Assembly: GCA_951804985.1 (NCBI GenBank)
Contig: OX638135.1
Span: forward strand, 9,687,058-9,751,057
Length of the DNA: 64,000 nt
DNA from: Dryomyza anilis
Lineage: Eukaryota > Arthropoda > Insecta > Diptera > Dryomyzidae
Reading direction: 5' to 3'
Positions within the stretch are counted from its first letter, which is position 1. Each line of letters starts with the position of its first letter. Shown in pieces: positions 1 through 11,796 of this stretch. Position numbers and translations under genes: made by a program. The notes under the pieces are model-generated. The model saw nothing but the letters and a program-made list of their open reading frames with translations, searched no databases and was not told the origin of the DNA.

Positions 1-1264
1 AAAATGTTATCGCAAACTCGTTAGAATAAAATCTGAAAAATGTCGACCGTTAAATTTACTATAGTAAAAAAAGTCTACATTTCACGTGTTTGGCAAGCCA
101 TGACACTGTAACTGTTAAATAAAAATTTATAATTTTTAAAACCTTTATTTCAGTAAGAGATTCCAAATTAAATAAAAAAAAAAAATCAGTGATATCTTTT
201 TATACTTGGAGTAATAATAATTTTATTGAAAATAGTCGTTAAAAGTTCTAAAATGTCCTTTAAGTTTAAGCTCTTTGCGCAACATCACAGGATCACTTTT
301 TTTGGTTTTTAAAATGTTCTTCTCAGTTTTAGAGGTCCTAGTTTCTGAAAGTCGACGCGGAGCGAAACATTTTTGGTTTTTGAAGAAGTCTAATGTACAT
401 ATGGCCCAAAACGCAGCCTATCACTTGACATTTATACGCATTTTTCAACATATATTTCTCCGAAAACATATGAAATCAAATACTTTTAATATTTTTTATA
501 AATGTATATAAAAGTACATTTCTGTGGATTCCGGTTGGAACTCATCTTCTCCAATTTAATGAAATTTGGGCAGCTGATAAAGCTTATTGAGATATGGAGT
601 TTCTAGCATATTTACTTTAAGAGATATTGAAATATGAACAACCATACCCATTTTTTGTAATTTTGAGCTACTGTATCTCTGGAAGTAGAGGTCGAACAAA
701 AAAAAAATGGCCAGTACATATCTGGATACCCTTTATCCGTTGTCCAAATTTTATTGCAATCGAAAAGGTAATATCAAATTTGACTTTTTTGGGTCGATTT
801 GGTGTGGAATGGCCGATATAGAAAATTTTTTGTATGCCTTGTTATTTAGGAGTTATGAAAGTTTAAAATTGTTTGCCACGTTTAATCATTTTGGAAGTAA
901 GTTTTAAAGTGGCCTTACATTGTTCTAAAATTCTGCTCTTCTGGTGGACTATTTTCAACATGAAGTGCATAATTTCTAAGCTCTAGAATATAGGTAACAT
1001 ATTACATTTTAATTATGTCGATTTTTTTTTTTTTAGTTCCATATTAGCAAAAATGTTGTGTTTGTTACGTTACACGAAATATCTAAATATTACGCTTCCT
1101 GTCCGATCTACGTTAGCACAAAAAGTAAAATTGAGCATAACAAATGGATTTAATTATTTATTTTAACAAAAGATAACATGAAGTCAGTGGTCTTACCATT
1201 GGACTCTCCACAAGTTCGAAAAAATTGGAATGCACTTAAATTGCACTTAATATTTTTTTTTTAA
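1..1264. other. AT-rich stretch without recognisable gene
   Basis: Many homopolymer A/T runs and stop codons in all frames. The few open frames are short, without recognisable domains or plausible splice structure. I see no transposon ends here. It is probably intronic or intergenic repeat-derived DNA. Confidence 0.5.
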
Positions 1265-1680
1265 CAAGTGGTAAAAGTTAAGTCACATGGGCAGGACTTA
1301 AAGTCGGTCGGACCCGACTATTCAATACCCTACACCTTGGTGGGGATAGTAATGTGGCATATTTATTTGAATACCCAACTTTTAAATTTAATAATTATGA
1401 TGATCGCTCTCGCTGTGGGTGTATCACGCCCATTTTTGTAACATATATATTTATATTATTTTTCAATTTTATAACTATATCTTGAATACTTTTGATTCCG
1501 TACTCAGAATCATTTTTTCGCATTCTGACCAGTATTTCTCAAGTTGGCTAAACGGACTCGGGTCGTACTCGGTCGGTCAAGAATATATATACTTTTTCAT
1601 ACCGACCACACCTTCTAAGGGGCGTTACAATATCTGCACAAACTTATTATACCTTGTACCTCATAGGTGTACGGTATAAT
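1265..1680 (-). mobile_element. INE-1/DINE-1-like Helentron-related element, subfamily B, degraded
   Basis: The plus strand shows the reversed 3' end (AGTCACATGGG, then a hairpin AGTCGG..CCGACTA, then ATACCCTACACC) and closes with CTCATAGGTGTACGGTAT, the reversed 5' subterminal repeat. Inside is the conserved core (CGGACTCGGGT..GTCAAGAATATATATACTTT) that also characterises Drosophila INE-1. The (GTCY)n block is nearly lost. It is non-coding and non-autonomous. Compared with the copies at 17992 and 42499 it is short and internally deleted. Confidence 0.75.
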
Positions 1681-2391
1681 TAATTACTAAATGGAATGCG
1701 ATACAAATTATAAATCATATCCTTAGTTTTATGTGTTAATACTGACGATTGCTCCATCAATCACTTGAATTTGGTGGAGCGACGAAATATCACGGATACA
1801 TTGCGCACTATCCCTACTTATTTTTCTTTCTCCACTCCTTCTAGGCAGATGCTCTTTGTTTCTTGAAATCATCAAATTTCTTCAACCTTTTCAATTTGTC
1901 GATGTAATTCTTGTTACTCTAAGCCTTGCTCAGGTTTTCCTAAACATCAAAATATATATTTGAAATTCAAAATACATATTCAAATACATATCAAATACAT
2001 TCAAATACATATCAAAAAAAAAAATATTTTTTGCTACGTTACAAATTCTTTTTGGCTCTGTACACAGACATTAATAATTACACTGCTAATTTTTTACTAT
2101 CTTTAGAAAATAGTCTAAAATTACTCGAAGAAAATTAGGTCTTACACTTATATTGACGTGCTAGATTTTGTGGTAAAAGACTTTTTGGAATTTTCGTTTG
2201 TTACGTTACTTTAAAAATTGCGGTCAAATTCTTTTTCGTTTAAAATACTGATAATATTTTTTTTCTTCAATTATTTAATTTAGTTATTTTCAGTATTCTT
2301 AACACTATCTAAGAAAAGTGGATAACACGAAAAAATACAATTAATTGAATGCAACACACCTTTTTGAGGAGCGTTGTATTTTTTGTTAATT
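1681..2391. other. AT-rich stretch, no gene seen
   Basis: It contains a short direct repeat of CAAATACATAT-like units around 1960-2015 and poly-T runs. There is no coding signal and no recognised element. Confidence 0.5.
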
Positions 2392-3079
2392 TTTATACCC
2401 TACACTAAGAGTGAAAGGGTATATTCAGTTTGGTACGCCGTTTGTAACACACTGAAGAAAGCATCTCCGGTATGGAAAAGTATATATATTTTTCATCAGC
2501 ATGACCTCCTGAGTCGATTTAGCGATGTCCGTCTGTCCTTCTGTCTGTCTGTTGAAATCAAGATTACGGAAAAAGTAGAAGAGCTAGAGCAATTAAACTT
2601 TAGATTTAGATTTCTTATATATATAAGCTGTCTGAACAAGAAAATTGGCATGATCGGTCTATTGTGACCTGAGAACCGACCACTTATGTTCAAATACCTC
2701 ATATAAAATTTACATCTACAGATCAATTTTACTGTACACGTGCTTAGGTAAACTTTTTTGGTCAAATATATATTGACATCATGCTGAAATACATGAAAAT
2801 AATGTTTTCCTGCGAAACGAGTTGTGGTTACCAAAAAAAAAAATTCGAAATTCGGTACACCTACCCATTTGTAAATATGGCTATCAAATGAATAGAAATT
2901 CTTCAGCGATGGAAAGTTTGTAGTTATTTTCAGGATTCGTATAACCTGGTGACCTATATACCAATTTGAATGGTAACCACACATATGTGTAGGGTATTTA
3001 TAGTCGGCTTAGACCGACTATAATTTTGATAATCCTAACTATCATAATAACACCTACTTTAAAATTTTCCTAACTGGTT
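2392..3079 (+). mobile_element. INE-1/DINE-1-like Helentron-related element, subfamily A
   Basis: It begins TTATACCCTACACTAAGAG and continues with AAGGGTATATTC, the core AAAGTATATATATTTTTC and a short GTCYGTCTGTCTG block. It ends with a GTCGGCTTAGACCGAC hairpin (about 3003-3018) and a terminus close to CTAACTGGTT. This order (TATACCC start, core, GTCY microsatellite, hairpin near the 3' end) is that of INE-1/DINE-1/mini-me elements of Diptera. Several substitutions and a shortened GTCY block show it is an older copy than those at 29265 and 47261. Confidence 0.85.
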
Positions 3080-3531
3080 ATTTTTCAGGAGGCAACCAAT
3101 GAACTATGCTAAATTCACGATGTAAAGAAAGAATTTCACATTGATATTTTTGTCGATCGTTACAAACTACAATGTGCACAAACTGTGCACAAACTGTGTA
3201 CAAACTACAGGTAATAAAAAACATGCGAAATTTGAAAAAAAAATGTGGTTTCGTTTTTTGCGTTTTGGGCCATATACAGTGTTAGGGACTCAGTTAATCG
3301 ATTATTTTGAAATTGTCTTATTGTATCCATCAATTTCTGCAATTATCCTGTAAGACTTGCCTTAACTTTGTAGTTTTTTTATTAGATACAATTTTAGGCG
3401 CTACGCTGCTATAAACGCCCCAATTCCAACAACTATATTTTCTAAGTAAAAAAATATAGTTTTTTTAGAACATACTATTACCTTAACAATAATAAATTAT
3501 TTAAAAAAATTTTAATATTTAAAAAATAAAC
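3080..3531. other. AT-rich stretch, no gene seen
   Basis: The only pattern is a triplicated CAAACTGTG/TACAA motif near 3176-3210. There are no recognisable coding or transposon features. Confidence 0.45.
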
Positions 3532-3747
3532 CAAAGTTCGCAACTGTCCTCATTAATTTTCACAGCAAATATCAGCAGGTTGAGAAAAATTGATTGAAAT
3601 TCTCAGAAAATATTCTGAATAATTATGCTCAATTAATTATGCGCAAAGTTCGCAACTGTCCTCATTAATTTTCACAGCAAATATCAGCAGGTTGAGACAA
3701 ATTGATTGAAATTCTCAAAAAATATCTGAATAATTATGCTCAATTAA
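3532..3747. repeat. Two-copy tandem duplication, unit about 112 bp
   Basis: The segment starting CAAAGTTCGCAACTGTCC at 3532 recurs at 3644 with only a few substitutions (for example GAGAAAAATTG versus GAGACAAATTG) and small deletions. Both units end in AATTATGCTCAATTAA. The high similarity implies a recent local duplication of non-coding DNA. Confidence 0.85.
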
Positions 3748-3980
3748 GGGTAGGTGTTCTGCATATAAGCAATATTTGAAATACAGTTAGTAATTAACAC
3801 AGTAGACAATATCACTTTTCAAATAATTGCATTGGTGGTGTGCCTATTATTTTCACATCATCTTTTTATTGTGTTTTTTACACAATAAAAAGTAAAATAA
3901 AAAATTGGTAATTTTTTTGGAATTGGTAACTTTTTTTTTTTAAATTTGGGAAAAAAAAATTATTTTTCAGTGGTAACCCT

Positions 3981-4640
3981 GGTCAAGAGAACACAAATAA
4001 TATCTTGCAGGGTAACATTTATCCTTGCGAACACAAACTTAAACGCTTCATAGGGAAGACTAACAGAAAGAAGAGAATACAACAGTAAGGAATTACGATG
4101 CGTAAACACACACTTTCACAACGGCAACTCTTCGTTGCTATCCTGTATCATCGCATGGCAACGAACAGACGCATGACAACAGACAGTCGCATGGCACCAC
4201 ACTACATGTATGTATCTAGTACAGCTATCTAGTTGGCAACAATTCTTTGTAGTACAAAAAATGTCCCGCCAAAAATTGTATCAAAAGCTCGGATACTGCT
4301 TTATTTGCATTTTGTTGTTGTTCATGATTTTACAATTAACAAAAAAACTATGTATAAAGGTAAAACAAAAGTAATAATGTGAATATGCACAAACAGATGT
4401 ACGAACTAGCGTAGCGAAGAAAAGAGAAACAACATTGTTTTGTCTATTTTATCTTTTTGAAGCGACTTCTGAAGCACTTTTGAAGCTATTTACCGCTTAA
4501 AAAGTGCTTCACAGACCTTTTTTTTAAGATGCTTATATTCTTTAGCCTTGAAAAAAAAACACACATCTTTATTAATGTTCACGTTCATAAATATATTGCA
4601 CGCTTTCCATTGTTACTTGTTGTTCAGTATTTAGTAAGAT
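3981..4640 (+). mobile_element. Fragment of a dispersed hAT-type repeat (family of 19140-21459)
   Basis: The sequence from AAGAGAACACAAATAATATC through ACTAGCGTAGCGAAGAAAAG to the region after CACAGACC matches the interior of the complete hAT element at 19140-21459, in the same order and orientation. Another copy lies reversed at 31870-32445. The terminal GGATTGAAACC repeats are not visible here, so this is an internal fragment. No coding capacity is seen. Confidence 0.65.
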
Positions 4641-4850
4641 CATGAATTCTTTTTAATTTCATTATTACATGAAAAACATAATAAATACATTAAAATGATA
4701 AAAAAACGCAAGAGTCGTGCTTTTCTTGCAGTGTTAGTCTTGCACTGGCTCTTGTTTTTGCATTTCTTATCTTGCTCTTGTTCTTGCAAGAAAATCTCGA
4801 TCTTGTTCAAAAAATGCAAGAACAAGATGCAAGAAATTTTTTATCATCAC
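4632..4850 (-). repeat. CAAGAA-rich dispersed repeat
   Basis: A run dominated by TTGCAAGAACAAG/CTTGTTCTTGCA motifs, bounded by a GATCATGAATTC-like end and ATCATCACT. The same block occurs in opposite orientation at about 23680-23930 and 24885-25140, with the same flanking AATTCATGAT and AGTGATGAT ends, so it is a mobile repeat. It holds one open frame with no recognisable domain. Confidence 0.7.
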
Positions 4851-4854
4851 TAAT

Positions 4855-5057
4855 TCCAATAACGTACTTGGATGCTTTTGTAATCCCATTGGAATTGATT
4901 CACCGAAAATATTTCCAATGACGCATTTATATGCTTCCGTAATCACATTGGTACAGATTTACCGAAAAAAAAATCCAAGGATGCACTTGGGTGCTTCTGT
5001 AATCCCATTGGAACCGATTCACCCATAAAATTCTCAATGACGCACTTGAAGCTTTTT
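4855..5057. repeat. Short tandem repeat, about 59-bp unit, 3.4 copies
   Basis: Units start near 4855, 4914, 4974 and 5032 (the last partial). Each carries CCAATRACGYA, GCTTYYGTAATC, CATTGGAA and GATTCACC-like motifs. The units are clearly diverged from one another. Related CATTGGAATAT/ATTCCAATG sequence appears near 7700-7830. Confidence 0.7.
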
Positions 5058-5149
5058 GTTTTTGTAGTAACATGTGTTTCAGTAAGTAAGATGCAGACGA
5101 AATTTGTTTTCAAGTTTTAATTATCGATGGCCCCAAATTAATTGTAATA

Positions 5150-5345
5150 CTGACCACCAGCACACGTGATCCTTCGAAGGTGTTCACTAATATGACCCAA
5201 ATTAGTACTGGAATCCATCCTTTCCATCGTCAGAACATTATTATTGCACATCCAATTATGCACAATTCTCCGCACCCTAATTTTTATTTTTGAGCAAAAT
5301 GAAATAAAAATTAATTTTAATTTTTGAGTTTGAGTTTGAAAATAA
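5150..5345 (+). repeat. Dispersed repeat with a second copy at 8222-8365
   Basis: The order ATACTGACCACCA, GTTCACTAA, CCTTTCCATCG, GAACATT, TGCAC and CTAATTTTTATTTTTGAG is shared with 8222-8365 in the same orientation. Part of it recurs inverted at 6140-6260. It behaves as an old mobile or segmental repeat. No coding frame is supported. Confidence 0.55.
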
Positions 5346-5433
5346 AAATTTAAATTTTATTGTATTTCTGAGCAAAATTTTAAAAATCAAAAATAATCGT
5401 TATTATCAGAGACTGTAATAGATACGAGTAATA

Positions 5434-5746
5434 TAATAATAATAATAGTTTGGCGCTACAGTCCTGTACAGAACTTCGGCCGAGCTCTCTCACCATTTTT
5501 GAGCTGTGCGTGTTATATTTGTACTCAAATTGGTGGGACCTACAGTTTATTGCAGAATCCGAACGGCGGGTGAGAACTTTTCATAGGCAATGTTTTACTC
5601 TCGTAGGTTTGCCATTTACTGCCGAGAGGTAGCGCGGTATAGAAAAATGTTTCTATGAAAAGATGTTGTTAGCCCCAGTCCAGGCTTGAATCGGGGACCT
5701 TTCGGCTCGCAGTCCAATGCACTAACCACTGAGCTACCGCGGATAC
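5434..5746 (-). mobile_element. tRNA-derived SINE, full length
   Basis: Read on the minus strand it starts CCGCGGTAGCTCAGTGGTTA, a pol III A box in a tRNA-like head. A B-box-like GATTCAAGCCTGG follows about 50 bases on. The body is about 230 bp and the tail is (TTA)n-like, seen on the plus strand as AATAATAATAATAG. A second near-identical copy lies at 12172-12484 and a truncated tail at 32479-32516. It is not a functional tRNA: the head runs straight into the SINE body. Confidence 0.9.
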
Positions 5747-6268
5747 ATAAATATGTTTATACTACTTGAGTTTTCTAGTTAGAATATTTTCGTATTCTTC
5801 ACTTTGTGAGGGAATTCTATTCCAGTAAAATTAATACAATTTCCATAAATTTTTATAATATCACCAGCAATATCCTCTATTCGATAAGATTGTATTCGAG
5901 ATGGATTTTTGATATTTGAATACATAAGAGCTGATATAATTGCCCATTTAAAACAGTAAATGTCATTATTATGAACATTAACACAAGCTTTTTTATTTTG
6001 TATGCATTGAGGAAGTTCAAAAAAGTCCTCTTAATGGCATGTACTGATTGATGTTAACTTCAATTTTATTAATTTTTGTTAAAGACCAACCACTATCTCT
6101 TTCTTGATATTCTTCATATTCAAAAATAAAAATTAATTTTTAATTTTTTTTTTTGCTCAAGTATAACGATTATTTTTTTTTTTACTCAAAAATAAAAATT
6201 AAGATGCGGACCGTAATTTATTGTGCAGCAAAAATTATGTTCTGACGATGGAAACGATAGACTCTAAT
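5747..6268. other. AT-rich stretch, no gene seen
   Basis: Mixed low-complexity DNA ending in the inverted copy (about 6140-6260) of the 5150-5345 repeat. There is no protein-coding signal. Confidence 0.45.
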
Positions 6269-6992
6269 ACCTGAGACAGACATTTAGTAAAGTTATTATA
6301 ATAAGAATACTATAATATTCTAAATACAGATAGGTGACAGACATAACGTAGTATAGTTTGTGTAGTAAATAAAGCTATGCAAAACAAATATTATAGCATT
6401 TTTATTTTTGTTGGGTACCACGGTTACTAGAGAATAATATATTCTAGTCCGCTGTAAAGAGCACTATTTTTTGAAAGTCGTGACAATTTTTATTTTTGTT
6501 CTTCTATTACAGACTTCTAATAAAATTGAAAACAACGCTTTTTAATTCTATAGGTTTCCTTTACTTGCAGATCCTCAGTGGACACTTATATTTTTTCTTA
6601 ATATTGTAGCTTTACTATATTGAAATTTGCAAGGTCGTGGTCATTTTATTTTTGTGCTGCCAATTAAATGCAGTTCAATAAAATTCAGTTTCTAATATTC
6701 ATTTTTCAATAAAATTTTGAAAAACAATTTCAAATAATTTATTTATTTTTTTGAATTTATTTTGACATTTCAGTACAAAGAGCTTCTTTTGACAAAAAGC
6801 TTTCGAAAAGCTTTTGAAATTTGGCTGTGTTTAAACGAAAACTACAAAAATACTACGAATAGTTTCGTAGTATTTGTACCAGATAAATACCACAATGAAA
6901 TCAACGAATACTACAAAAATATTATAATATTGTGAGACACACATCTAGTATTTCAAATACTATGATATGAATACCAGATGTCTGTCTCAGGT
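6269..6992. mobile_element. Non-autonomous DNA transposon with about 20-bp TIRs
   Basis: The left end ACCTGAGACAGACATTTAGT at 6269 is matched by the inverted right end CCAGATGTCTGTCTCAGGT finishing at 6992, with two or three mismatches. The interior is about 700 bp, AT-rich and non-coding. Flanking duplications are not clean, so the superfamily is uncertain (hAT-like is a guess). It sits inside the repeat block that starts near 5150. Confidence 0.7.
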
Positions 6993-7587
6993 ATAATACT
7001 AATTTGATGATCCACGTTGGACTGTGGTCAGTATTAACAATACTGACCACAATCCAGCAATAGCAATAGGTAAAACATGAAAACCAATATCGTCTGCTTC
7101 TTATTTCTTACTGACACACTTTTGTCAAGAAAGAAGTCAAGAAGAAGAAGCTTTTTTGTTCTAATGATTGTCTAATGGATCAATGCTACCTGTATTTTTG
7201 GGCAAATTACAATGGATTGCTGTTCAACGACTGATCAAATTTACTTCAAATTTGGACAAAAAAATTATGCGTTTTATATCTTTGTAACCACTAAACGAAA
7301 TGGTCTAAATTTACGGACTCTTAATTATGATAATGATTAGATATATGATTGTATTTTTCTATGACTGATGTCGTATGGACAACATTTAAGAAAGTAACTA
7401 TTTGTTGTTGAAAGTATCACAACTAGGAAGGGCAGGAAATCTAATATTGCATGTTAGAAATCTATGGCTACATTCAGAACACTGTAATATTAAGATAATA
7501 TTAATATTAAGTTATTTTGTAAATTGGCAGTTGAGGTACCGATGCATTTAATAACAGTTGAGTGTATTGAATGCAGCCAGTGCGTCG
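6993..7587. other. AT-rich stretch, no gene seen
   Basis: A small inverted pair, ACTGTGGTCAGTATT and AATACTGACCACA, lies at about 7020-7055 and can form a hairpin. Nothing else is recognisable. Confidence 0.45.
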
Positions 7588-7830
7588 ATACAACCAAAAT
7601 CATTCGAATGCATTTAATGATGTCCATAAGAGAAAAGTTTATTTGAAAAAAAAAAACTTTTTTAGGATTTGGTAGTCTGATTACAAAAGCATGTGAAGCA
7701 ATGACGATTGGAACATATTCAAAATCATTCGAATGCATGTTATGATGTCCATGTAACGATTGGAACATATTCACACACACATATTCCAATGATGTATATG
7801 TCTGTATGCCCATTGGAATATATTCGTCGA
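7588..7830. repeat. Local duplicated motifs (TTCGAATGCAT / GATTGGAACATATTCA)
   Basis: AAAATCATTCGAATGCAT followed by ATGATGTCCAT occurs near 7588 and again near 7719. GATTGGAACATATTCA occurs near 7705 and 7758. The overlapping duplications resemble a decayed minisatellite related to that at 4855-5057. Confidence 0.55.
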
Positions 7831-7969
7831 AAAAGTTCCAATTTAAAGGAACGTGAAGCTTTTTTTTGTATGAGTTGTCCGGTAAACTGCAGTTCTACCC
7901 ATATTTGACGAATCAGATTCGTAAATGGAATTTCTAAGAGACATACTTTGGCACAGAGAATTGCACCAA

Positions 7970-8143
7970 AATTATGTTTGGTAGTAGGTAATACTGAAAC
8001 GTCGGTAGCTCGATTAGTTTGTGCATTGGACCACAATCCGAAAGGTCCCCCCAGGTAATTATGTTTGGTAGTAGGTAATACTGAGACGCCGCTAGCTCGA
8101 TTAGTTTGTGCATTGCACCACAATCCGAAAGGTCCCCCCAGGT
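7970..8143. repeat. Perfectly spaced 87-bp tandem duplication
   Basis: Units 7970-8056 and 8057-8143 both begin AATTATGTTTGGTAGTAGG and end GGTCCCCCCAGGT, with four substitutions between them. Because 87 is a multiple of three, the minus strand stays open through both units and gives a duplicated 29-residue peptide. No start context, splice structure or domain supports a real gene. Confidence 0.85.
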
Positions 8144-8221
8144 AAACTGCATTAACCATGCAATAACGGCATTACGAACTTTGCGTACAAATGTAACACG
8201 CACAGCTCGGCCAAACTATTA

Positions 8222-8365
8222 TAAGTAATGCTGACCACCATCACATGGAGCCATCGAAACTGTTCACTAACATCAGCCAAACTAGTATTTGAGTATATCC
8301 TTTCCATCGCATGAACATTCGTATTGCTGCACAGCAAATTGTGCACAAGTCCCTAATTTTTATTT
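8222..8365 (+). repeat. Second copy of the 5150-5345 dispersed repeat
   Basis: It shares ATGCTGACCACCA, GTTCACTAACAT, CCTTTCCATCG and CCCTAATTTTTATTTTTGAG in the same order as 5150-5290, with moderate divergence. Confidence 0.55.
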
Positions 8366-8722
8366 TTGAGTAAGTAAACAAATTTTATTGAGTCTTTTCG
8401 ATCATTTTTGTACATCTCCATCTTATTATTTATAAAAATTAATAAATTAAAAGACTTAGAATTGTAATTGTATGATTCTAATAGCTGTTAAATGATAATG
8501 CTACGTGCTTAAGAATGGCAAGAGAGAGTGATTATAAATTATCATGTTTTTCAGTGTGAGTACAATGCTTGCTCTCGGCATTAGTTGTTGTCTTACAGAT
8601 AGTTAATAATCTGATAAATACACTTCAAACTACAAGCTTATAGCTAAACTTAATACTAAACTTACATCTATATTAACAAAAAAAAACATAAAGTACAGAA
8701 AAAAAATATTAATTAAAATTAA
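8366..8722. other. AT-rich stretch, probable 3' UTR of the adjacent LINE
   Basis: No coding frame. Its position just 3' of the minus-strand LINE reading frame fits a 3' untranslated tail, but I could not locate the exact end or a poly-A tail. Confidence 0.4.
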
Positions 8723-10007
8723 CCTCGATGGCTGTTATGTATTGTGTTTTTGTAAAAGTTAGGTAGTAAAGTTGTAAAATCCATATCAGTATCAATATTT
8801 TTATTAACAAGTTCAACTGGAGAAAGATAGTTTGTGGAAGACCAACTGAACGCTTTTTGATGCTCAAAAATTTCTTTTAATAAATGGTTATGATGAAATG
8901 AAATTTATTTTATAAATTTATTTTGCAAAGAAAGAGATACCGAAAAAAGGGTTAACTAGAGCTTTGTTGTATATGTATTTATTTGAAAATCTTTTTACAA
9001 ATGACTCATAGTTACTATCAACACAACGCCGTAATACAGCTCGCTTCTACACATCCAGTTCCCTAGCAACCGTTGGTGATATTGTAAACCATATGGGAAA
9101 TGCATATAATAAGACGTATGCTTACTTTGTATATCAGCAATTTTTATTTTTTGCTAAGATATTTATGATTTAAAAGCTTGGCGAACATTCCAGTGATTTT
9201 TGTGTGCTTTCTTTACTATCTGTCTAGCATGTTGATTAAATTTTAAAAGTTTATTGAAAACAACCCCCAAATATTTAAAATTGTCTTTAAGGGGAATGTT
9301 AGAACCATTTAACTCCAAATGTTTTGCTTTCTGGTACGACTTTGTATCCGCATTTCTCAAGCAAATTGCCACTGATTTTGTGCTATTAATAGAAATTCCC
9401 CAATCTATATAATACAAACTATTCTTTTTTTTAAGAGGTATAATGTTTGAAATTTTCCATTTAGTCGGAAAATATACATTGTTTAAACAGTTATTGAAAA
9501 TTATAACTAAATAATTTAGTGCTAACATTGGTAATTTTTTAATTATGTAATTTGACATATTGTCTAAACCAAAAGACTTTTTGTTATTTAAATTTTGAAA
9601 AGTATTTAAAAGATTTTTTTGTTGATAAAATGGATAATATGATAATTGATCAGTAAAACTACAAAATTAAGACTGAAAACCATCTGCTGTAGATCTAACT
9701 CTGGTTTGGATTTCAGATATATCAGGACTATTTGGAACTGTTTCTTTATATATGTTCCCAAAATGCTGCCTAAATGCTTCCGATTAATCGAAATCATCGG
9801 CAATAATTACGCTATTCACTGAAATTTCTTTAAAGCCAGAATTATTTGTATTACCGATTATACTGCAAATTTTTTTTTAAAACAGATGGACCAGGTTTAA
9901 TTTCTTCTAATCTTTTATTGAAATCTTTTGATTGTTCTATTTGAACTTGTTCTTTTATTATTGTTTTTAACAATTGAATTTGTTTCGACAATAAATTATA
10001 TTCATGA
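8723..10007 (-). pseudogene. Jockey-like reverse transcriptase, palm deleted
   Basis: The reverse transcriptase copies LINE RNA at a nicked target site. On the minus strand from about 10007 there is the helical linker before the RT (IIKEQVQIEQSKDFNKRLEE), then a finger-region motif like NNKKSFGLDNMSNYIIKKLP near 9560, then FPTKWKISNIIPLKK. The frame then jumps to ISINSTKSVAICLR and LNGSNIPLKDNFKYLGVVFN, the region after the catalytic palm. A C-terminal part (YAFPIWFTISPTVARELDV, about 9040-9100) follows after a stop and extends to about 8723. The catalytic YxDD segment is missing and there are at least three stops, so it cannot be functional. Confidence 0.8.
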
Positions 10008-10589
10008 CTAGCTGTACCCGTGCACGACTCGTGCCCGTAGAATTCTTTCCGGTAGAATTCTTCCCTGTACAATTCTTCCCTGTAGTGTTTTTCCAGTAGA
10101 AGTTTTAGTGCGGTGAGTTTTAGTGTGGGGAGTATTAGTGTGATGAATTTAGTGCGGTGAGTTTTAGTGTGATGAGTTTAGATGTGGTGGTGAGATTAAG
10201 TAAGATGAATAACATCCAATTTTAAAGTTTAGTTGAAATCGAGATCACGAGGGCTGAGATAAAGCGTACTGAATTTTTGGATTCTATGGGAGGTACCAAT
10301 CTCCTTTGCCCAATCTAGTTTATATATGGTTTAGGATACTCCATGGACTTTATAGCATAGTAATTCAAATTGTCAGAAAAATACATTTAGTGGTTTTGCT
10401 ATGAATCTGAATTATACACCAAAAATAAAAACGGGCGTAAAAGTGGGCGTGGTCAATAAAAACTATATAGTGTCCTTCTCCTGGGTCTGTAGAATATATA
10501 TTCCTAATTTTAAGGAAATCTGTGCACAGGTGTACGTTTGCATAGCGCACAAACAAACAAACGAAAAATGAGTTTTTATATATATAGAT
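10008..10589. mobile_element. Unclassified insertion within the LINE
   Basis: It breaks the LINE between its endonuclease-RT linker and the RT. One end reads CTAGCTGTACCCGTGCACGA and the other AGTTTTTATATATATAGAT. Short repeats of GTAGAATTCTTCC and GTGCGGTGAGTTTTAGTGTG lie inside near the left end. Elements with a CTAGCTG..CCCG start and a TATATATAGAT end are common in insects, but I cannot assign this one to a class. No coding frame. Confidence 0.55.
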
Positions 10590-10720
10590 TTGTTTTATTG
10601 AAATTTCTATGGAAAACTTGTTAAGTTCCTTTTGCCAACCATGTTTAATTTTGAAAAGATGCTTAATATTATCGGAAACCATGTATTTTCTATTTTTAAA
10701 GACAATATTTTTCGAATGAT

Positions 10721-11638
10721 TTAGTGATTTAGTGATTCTGTAAATTTATTTATATAATCATCAATTTCATGATTATTTAGATTTCGGTTCATTGGAGGTA
10801 CATTTGTATTAAGTGAAATTTCTAAGTCAGATTTAAAATTTTTCCAATTAGTTTCTATGAATAACGTAAAAGAACGCGGTCTTCGGATTAGAATTTCAAA
10901 ATCATTTAAACTAAAACGTAGCTTAAGTGGAAAGTGATCAGAAAATGTTGGAAGACTAGATAAACTAAAATTTGGATTTATAATATCAATTAGATTACAG
11001 TTGATTAAAAAGTGATCTAAAAAAGAGGAACCACTGGGATATGATGGTGTATTCGCCGATGTTCTACAAAAATCAAGCGAATAATCATTTAACCATTTTA
11101 AAAATATTTTCCAATTGCAATTTTCTGTGTGATCACCCCATGAGGGATTTTGTGAATTAAAATCACCCCCAATGAAGGTACCATCATAGTTTTTAGAAAA
11201 GTTTAGAATTTTACACAGACCGTCATAAATAAGATTTTGTGGGAAATTGCAAGGAAAATATATAGAGCCGAATAAAAAAATTGTATGAGTATCTCCAATG
11301 ATCAAGTTTAATTCAATAAAAATGTTAGGAAAAAGCAAACTATCAATTTTAACCTCCAAATACAAATAGGTGTTTTTCAGTACAATTCCAACTCCTAAGG
11401 GTGAGTTGTCATAAACAAAATCGTAATTTTCCAACTATAACTTGGAACCCTATATCCTAAAACCTATATCAATTCTATTACTCCGAATAATATCAAGAAG
11501 ATCCATTCTGCGACTTACTTCAAGAAGTGATCGAACATTATATGTTAAAACGTTTAAGAATCTAAACTTAATATAAGAGTTTTGTAAACTCTGACTTAGC
11601 TTGTTTTTAGACATGCTTTTGTAATTTTGCGAAAACAT
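10721..11638 (-). pseudogene. LINE apurinic/apyrimidinic-type endonuclease (ORF2 N-terminus)
   Basis: This domain nicks target DNA during LINE integration. Reading from 11638 on the minus strand, the N-terminal part holds LNVLTYNVRSLLE (the N residue of the APE fold). After a break near 11440 the frame 11434-10721 runs for 237 residues with FIGGDFNSQNPSWGDH (catalytic D and N), SSFLDHFLINCNLI and SDHFPLKL (the terminal SDH motif). These are the ordered signatures of the Exo/endo phosphatase family in jockey/CR1-type LINEs. The DIGFRI..MENYDF junction carries a frameshift, so ORF2 is not continuous. Confidence 0.85.
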
Positions 11639-11796
11639 ACGAATCTGTTGCTCAAGAGATAGTGGTTCATTAAAGAAGCTTGATAATTTAAGAAATTCTT
11701 CAAAAAACGCAGGTTTTTCCCTTCAAATTGTGAATTAGGAAAGTAAGAAGGCTGATTATTAAAAAGACTAGCAAATGCGACTAGCAAATGCGTAGA

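Larger units (their letters stand above)
8723..11780 (-). mobile_element. Degenerate jockey-type non-LTR retrotransposon (LINE)
   Basis: On the minus strand, in order: a C-terminal scrap of ORF1 (about 11640-11775), an APE-type endonuclease (10721-11638), the linker, N-terminal reverse-transcriptase sequence, and a thumb/C-terminal region reaching about 8723. Between FPTKWKISNIIPLKK and ISINSTKSVAICLR (about 9400-9420) most of the RT palm, including the YxDD box, is deleted. Several stops and frameshifts are present and a separate element is inserted at 10008-10589. The copy is dead. Confidence 0.88.
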
